Source: Alphaproteobacteria bacterium (GTDB lineage: Bacteria > Pseudomonadota > Alphaproteobacteria > UBA828). From it: a DNA stretch of 10,853 bases. The notes below the pieces were generated by a model, which saw only the letters and a list, made by a program, of their open reading frames with translations, did no database searches and was not told the DNA's origin. Location: contig JAPYQV010000050.1 of assembly GCA_029937205.1 (NCBI GenBank), positions 1-10,853 on the forward strand. The letters are read 5' to 3'. How positions within the stretch are numbered: the stretch's first letter is position 1; each line of letters opens with the position of its first letter. Positions 7,417 to 10,853 of this stretch are shown in pieces. The translations under genes were made by a program, and so were the position numbers.

Positions 7417-7441
7417 ATATAGGACTGAATTCGTCCTCTTT
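7417..7441 (-). promoter_or_regulatory. Predicted IscR-like operator over the suf transcription start
   Basis: The plus strand reads GACT-GAATT-CGTC at 7423-7435. The core of the known E. coli IscR type 1 site is GACT-(5 AT-rich bases)-AGTC, so the arms differ by one base and the spacer fits exactly. Over the full 25-base type 1 consensus, recalled from memory, I count about 18 agreements. The element also forms the dyad AGGAC-N7-GTCCT at 7421-7437. It sits across the predicted start site, just downstream of the -10, where a bound repressor would block transcription. The gene directly downstream is an Rrf2 regulator, so autorepression is the natural reading. Binding is inferred. Confidence 0.55.
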
Positions 7442-7468
7442 AAATAGGCGAATCGCCGCACCTGTCAA
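7441..7468 (-). promoter_or_regulatory. Predicted sigma-70-type promoter of the suf operon
   Basis: On the minus strand a perfect TTGACA (-35, plus positions 7463-7468) is followed after 16 bases by TATTTA (-10, 7441-7446). The predicted transcription start would fall near 7434, giving an untranslated leader of about 29 bases before the regulator ATG at 7405. The spacer contains the short palindrome GGCGATTCGCC (7447-7457). The -35 is strong and the -10 is poor, which fits a regulated promoter. This is a pattern match only. Confidence 0.5.
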
Positions 7469-7497
7469 TAATTTACTTATTTGAAAGGTAATTATTG
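7466..7497. repeat. AT-rich imperfect dyad between the beta-helix gene and the suf promoter
   Basis: CAATAATTTAC (7466-7476) and GTAATTATTG (7488-7497) are inverted copies that differ by one extra T, separated by 11 bases. The element begins immediately after the stop codon of the beta-helix gene (TAG at 7498-7500) and its far arm overlaps the -35 of the suf promoter. It could be a weak bidirectional terminator for the upstream gene, or a binding site for a second iron-responsive regulator such as an Irr or Fur-type protein. The sequence alone does not decide between these, and there is no clear GC-rich stem. Confidence 0.5.
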
Positions 7498-9018
7498 CTA
7501 ATCGCCGGCTCGATCGCCTGTCGGCCCGGCCAGCAAACCCTCGCATATTTGAGCAAGCGGTTCGGACTGAAGAACATGCAGCCGCCCGTCCAATTCCTGA
7601 TCCATATTGCGCATTTCCGGCCACGTGCGGTAGCGCGCGCGATGCTGGTATTCTTCACCCCACGCCCAGTGGCGCTGATCGCCACCCGGTGCCTGATACC
7701 TATTGTTGTCGAAGCGGTTACCGCTGGAAAACAGCGCTTCATTGTTATAGTCGCCGACGGCGCCGCTGATGCCATTTTCACCGTGGTAGATGACGACATT
7801 ACCATGCACACGGTTACCGCTTGTCCGCCATTCACCGTACGGTCCGTCGCCGCGCTCTTGCTGGATCAGGGCGATGCCGTCGCCATAGCCGCGCGACACT
7901 TCCACATGATTGCCGTAAATTTCGACATTCTGCGAGGTGCTGATCAGGATTTGCGCGCCGTACAGCCAGGAATCATAGCCATATCCGTTGGCGAACACCG
8001 TGTTGTTACGGATCATCGCGTCATAGCTGATTTCATGATGAATCCCGTCGCTCGAATTGGCGAACACCCGGTTGCCTTCAATGAGCGAATGGATGTTGCT
8101 GATATCAGTCCACAGGCCCGTGCCGGTATTGTCGTGCACGCAATTGCCGCGCAAGACGAGATTGGTGGTTTTCACCAGTTTCGCGCCGCCCGCCTCCCAA
8201 CTCGTCGAAAATCCGGCATAGTTGTTGTGCGCGATAATATTGCCTTCGATCTGGATATTATCGCCCATGCCAACCAGCCCGATTTGCCCGTTGTCATGTA
8301 TATGATTGTCGACAATCCGCATCGCCGTACCGGTGCGAATACCAGCGCCGTGGTTGAGCCGTATTTCGTTGCCGCGGATCGTCCAGGCCGAACTCTCGGC
8401 GCCTTGAATGGCACCGGATTGTGCCGGAGAAGCATATTTTTCGATGACCAGGCCGGAGATAATCACGTTCCGGGCGGCGCCGCCAAAGGCACGCCGCAAC
8501 ACGCTTATTTCGACCGTCAGGCCGCGCGGATCATCGGCGAGAATTACCATTTCCGCGTCATAATCGAAATACCATGTGCCGGGGACGATCTCAGCCGGAT
8601 CGGTAATCCGTCGGAGCGGCTCTGATTCGATGAACACATCTTCAAGGTAGCTGCAAGAATCGCTATCAGCGCCATCGGGGCCGGCGGCGCATTGCCCCGT
8701 TGGCGCGGCGCTAGCGCGCGGCGCCGGCGCCGACCAATGCTGGTCGCGGCGCTCGAACGGCCCCAGCTCTACCGCGCCGCTCATCGCCGCAACGCGCTCA
8801 CCGGTGAAGCTGTCACCGTCCTTGGGTTCAACGCTCTGCTGATGGTGGATGCCGGTAAGCAGTAAATAGCTCGTACCGGGCAGATGCGCGTTCACCACGG
8901 CCTGGATATTTTCGCCGGGCGCAATGACAACCACATCCGTCGGGGCGGCGGCGCTCAACGAGAGCGGCACCAAACCGACAAAAGCGGCGAATATAATTGT
9001 GGCGGCAAGAGCAGTCAT
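7498..9018 (-). CDS. Exported right-handed parallel beta-helix repeat protein, substrate unknown
   Basis: The 506-residue product starts with a hydrophobic signal-like segment (TIIFAAFVGLVPLSLSAAAP, cleavage probably near residue 24), so export to the periplasm or outside is likely. From about residue 183 to 440 it has repeated rungs of roughly 20-25 residues with the pattern hydrophobic-x-G-N-x-hydrophobic-x-x-N-x-x-x-G-hydrophobic. Examples are WTIRGNEIRLNHGAGI, MRIVDNHIHDNGQIGL, IQIEGNIIAHNNYAGF and LVLRGNCVHDNTGTGL. This is the PbH1/NosD-like beta-helix seen in polysaccharide lyases, epimerases and surface proteins. The N-terminal PKDGDSFTGE segment is common in such proteins. Cys110 and Cys122 could form a disulfide. 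No catalytic site can be named. ATG at 9016-9018 is the only usual start after the in-frame stop at 9043-9045, but no good ribosome site is near. It lies just upstream of the suf promoter and has no obvious functional link to it. Confidence 0.85.
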   Translation of the reverse strand: MTALAATIIFAAFVGLVPLSLSAAAPTDVVVIAPGENIQAVVNAHLPGTSYLLLTGIHHQQSVEPKDGDSFTGERVAAMSGAVELGPFERRDQHWSAPAPRASAAPTGQCAAGPDGADSDSCSYLEDVFIESEPLRRITDPAEIVPGTWYFDYDAEMVILADDPRGLTVEISVLRRAFGGAARNVIISGLVIEKYASPAQSGAIQGAESSAWTIRGNEIRLNHGAGIRTGTAMRIVDNHIHDNGQIGLVGMGDNIQIEGNIIAHNNYAGFSTSWEAGGAKLVKTTNLVLRGNCVHDNTGTGLWTDISNIHSLIEGNRVFANSSDGIHHEISYDAMIRNNTVFANGYGYDSWLYGAQILISTSQNVEIYGNHVEVSRGYGDGIALIQQERGDGPYGEWRTSGNRVHGNVVIYHGENGISGAVGDYNNEALFSSGNRFDNNRYQAPGGDQRHWAWGEEYQHRARYRTWPEMRNMDQELDGRLHVLQSEPLAQICEGLLAGPTGDRAGD

Positions 9019-9437
9019 TCGAGGCGTCGGTTCAGGAAACCTTTAGTTAAAGTGGGTTATCTATAATACGAAGCGATACACTTAGTTACTTACTTGAGCG
9101 CTCAGAGATAAGCGAGAACTCTTCCGAGCCCAACAATACTGCCGCAGTTTAGTTGTAAGAATTTTCGGGAATTCTGTGTTGCCAAGAAAATCCGGCCAAG
9201 ACAGCGAATCTCAGCATCAACTGGCAGAGCGCGCCCAGCTCGCGCGATGGGCGACGTTCAGCGCCAATTGGGAATGGAACGTAGAGAAAAAACCATTCTC
9301 GGCAATGCCGGCAAAATGATTGCTGTCCGTGGCGCCGCATTGCATCGGGCTTATTAGCCGAGACATTACTAACTTTTGACATTCCGGGCGGCGCCTGGAA
9401 TATGCTCCGGTCTCAATTGCCCGGCAGGAGAATTAAC
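9019..9437. other. Divergent intergenic region with dyads and no confident gene
   Basis: This 419-base stretch separates the leftward beta-helix gene from the rightward acetoacetyl-CoA synthetase gene and must hold both promoters. It contains a perfect 10-base palindrome TGAGCGCTCA (9095-9104) and an inverted repeat AGAATT-6-AATTCT (9158-9175). A minus-strand frame at 9149-9382 (77 codons) and a plus-strand frame with GTG at 9176 ending at 9319 (47 codons, Trp-rich tail NWEWNVEKKPF) overlap each other. Neither has a convincing ribosome site, and I call neither a gene. For the beta-helix gene, TATTAT/TATAGAT-like minus-strand sequence at about 9058-9070 might be a -10, but no good -35 accompanies it. 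Confidence 0.6.
9376..9406 (+). promoter_or_regulatory. Possible promoter of the acetoacetyl-CoA synthetase gene
   Basis: A perfect TTGACA at 9376-9381 is followed by TATGCT at 9401-9406, four of six bases matching the -10 consensus. The spacer is 19 bases, which is longer than ideal. The predicted start would lie near 9413, about 25 bases before the GTG. The good -35 and the position directly ahead of the gene are the only support. Confidence 0.4.

Positions 9438-10853
<1,416 letters not shown>

Noticed and set aside
7495..8625. Plus-strand open frame of 376 codons
   Set aside because: It lies wholly antisense to the beta-helix gene, whose rungs and signal segment are clear; the antisense translation shows no recognisable domain and is a side effect of GC-rich codon use.
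9149..9382. Minus-strand 77-codon frame in the intergenic region
   Set aside because: No ribosome binding site, no recognisable motif, start codon overlapping the predicted aacS promoter, and a conflicting frame on the other strand.

Overview
The window looks like chromosomal DNA from a GC-rich alphaproteobacterium. The protein sequences, the regulator-SufBCDS-SufU-SufT-SufA gene order and the neighbouring type I glutamine synthetase all fit that group. Nothing in the window looks mobile: I see no transposase, integrase, tRNA, rRNA or CRISPR array. The genus cannot be named from the sequence alone.

Layout: (1) 2-418, plus strand: the 3' end of glnA (glutamine synthetase type I), which keeps the adenylylation tyrosine. 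(2) 406-615, minus strand: a possible small one-helix membrane protein whose 3' end overlaps the glnA stop. (3) 689-7405, minus strand: a complete eight-gene iron-sulfur cluster assembly operon, transcribed iscR-type regulator, sufB, sufC, sufD, sufS, sufU, sufT, sufA. Most junctions are 1-4 base overlaps or gaps under 20 bases. (4) 7406-7497: a compact control region with a -35/-10 pair, an IscR-like dyad over the predicted start site, and an AT-rich dyad further upstream. (5) 7498-9018, minus strand: an exported right-handed parallel beta-helix protein of unknown substrate. (6) 9019-9437: a divergent intergenic region. (7) 9438 to the window end, plus strand: acetoacetyl-CoA synthetase, starting with GTG and cut by the window edge.

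How the operon should work: SufS takes sulfur from cysteine. SufU, a zinc-type sulfur acceptor that stands in for SufE, passes it on to the SufB-SufC-SufD scaffold, where SufC is the ATPase. SufA and SufT help deliver or mature clusters. The Rrf2-family regulator probably senses cluster status through three cysteines and represses its own operon when clusters are plentiful.

Most of the window is ordinary core-genome content. The points worth a second look are the IscR-like operator core found outside Enterobacteria, the Pro-Glu tandem-repeat extension on SufT, the SufU-for-SufE wiring without a separate IscS-type gene, the AT-rich dyad at the suf promoter, and the possible small membrane protein overlapping glnA.
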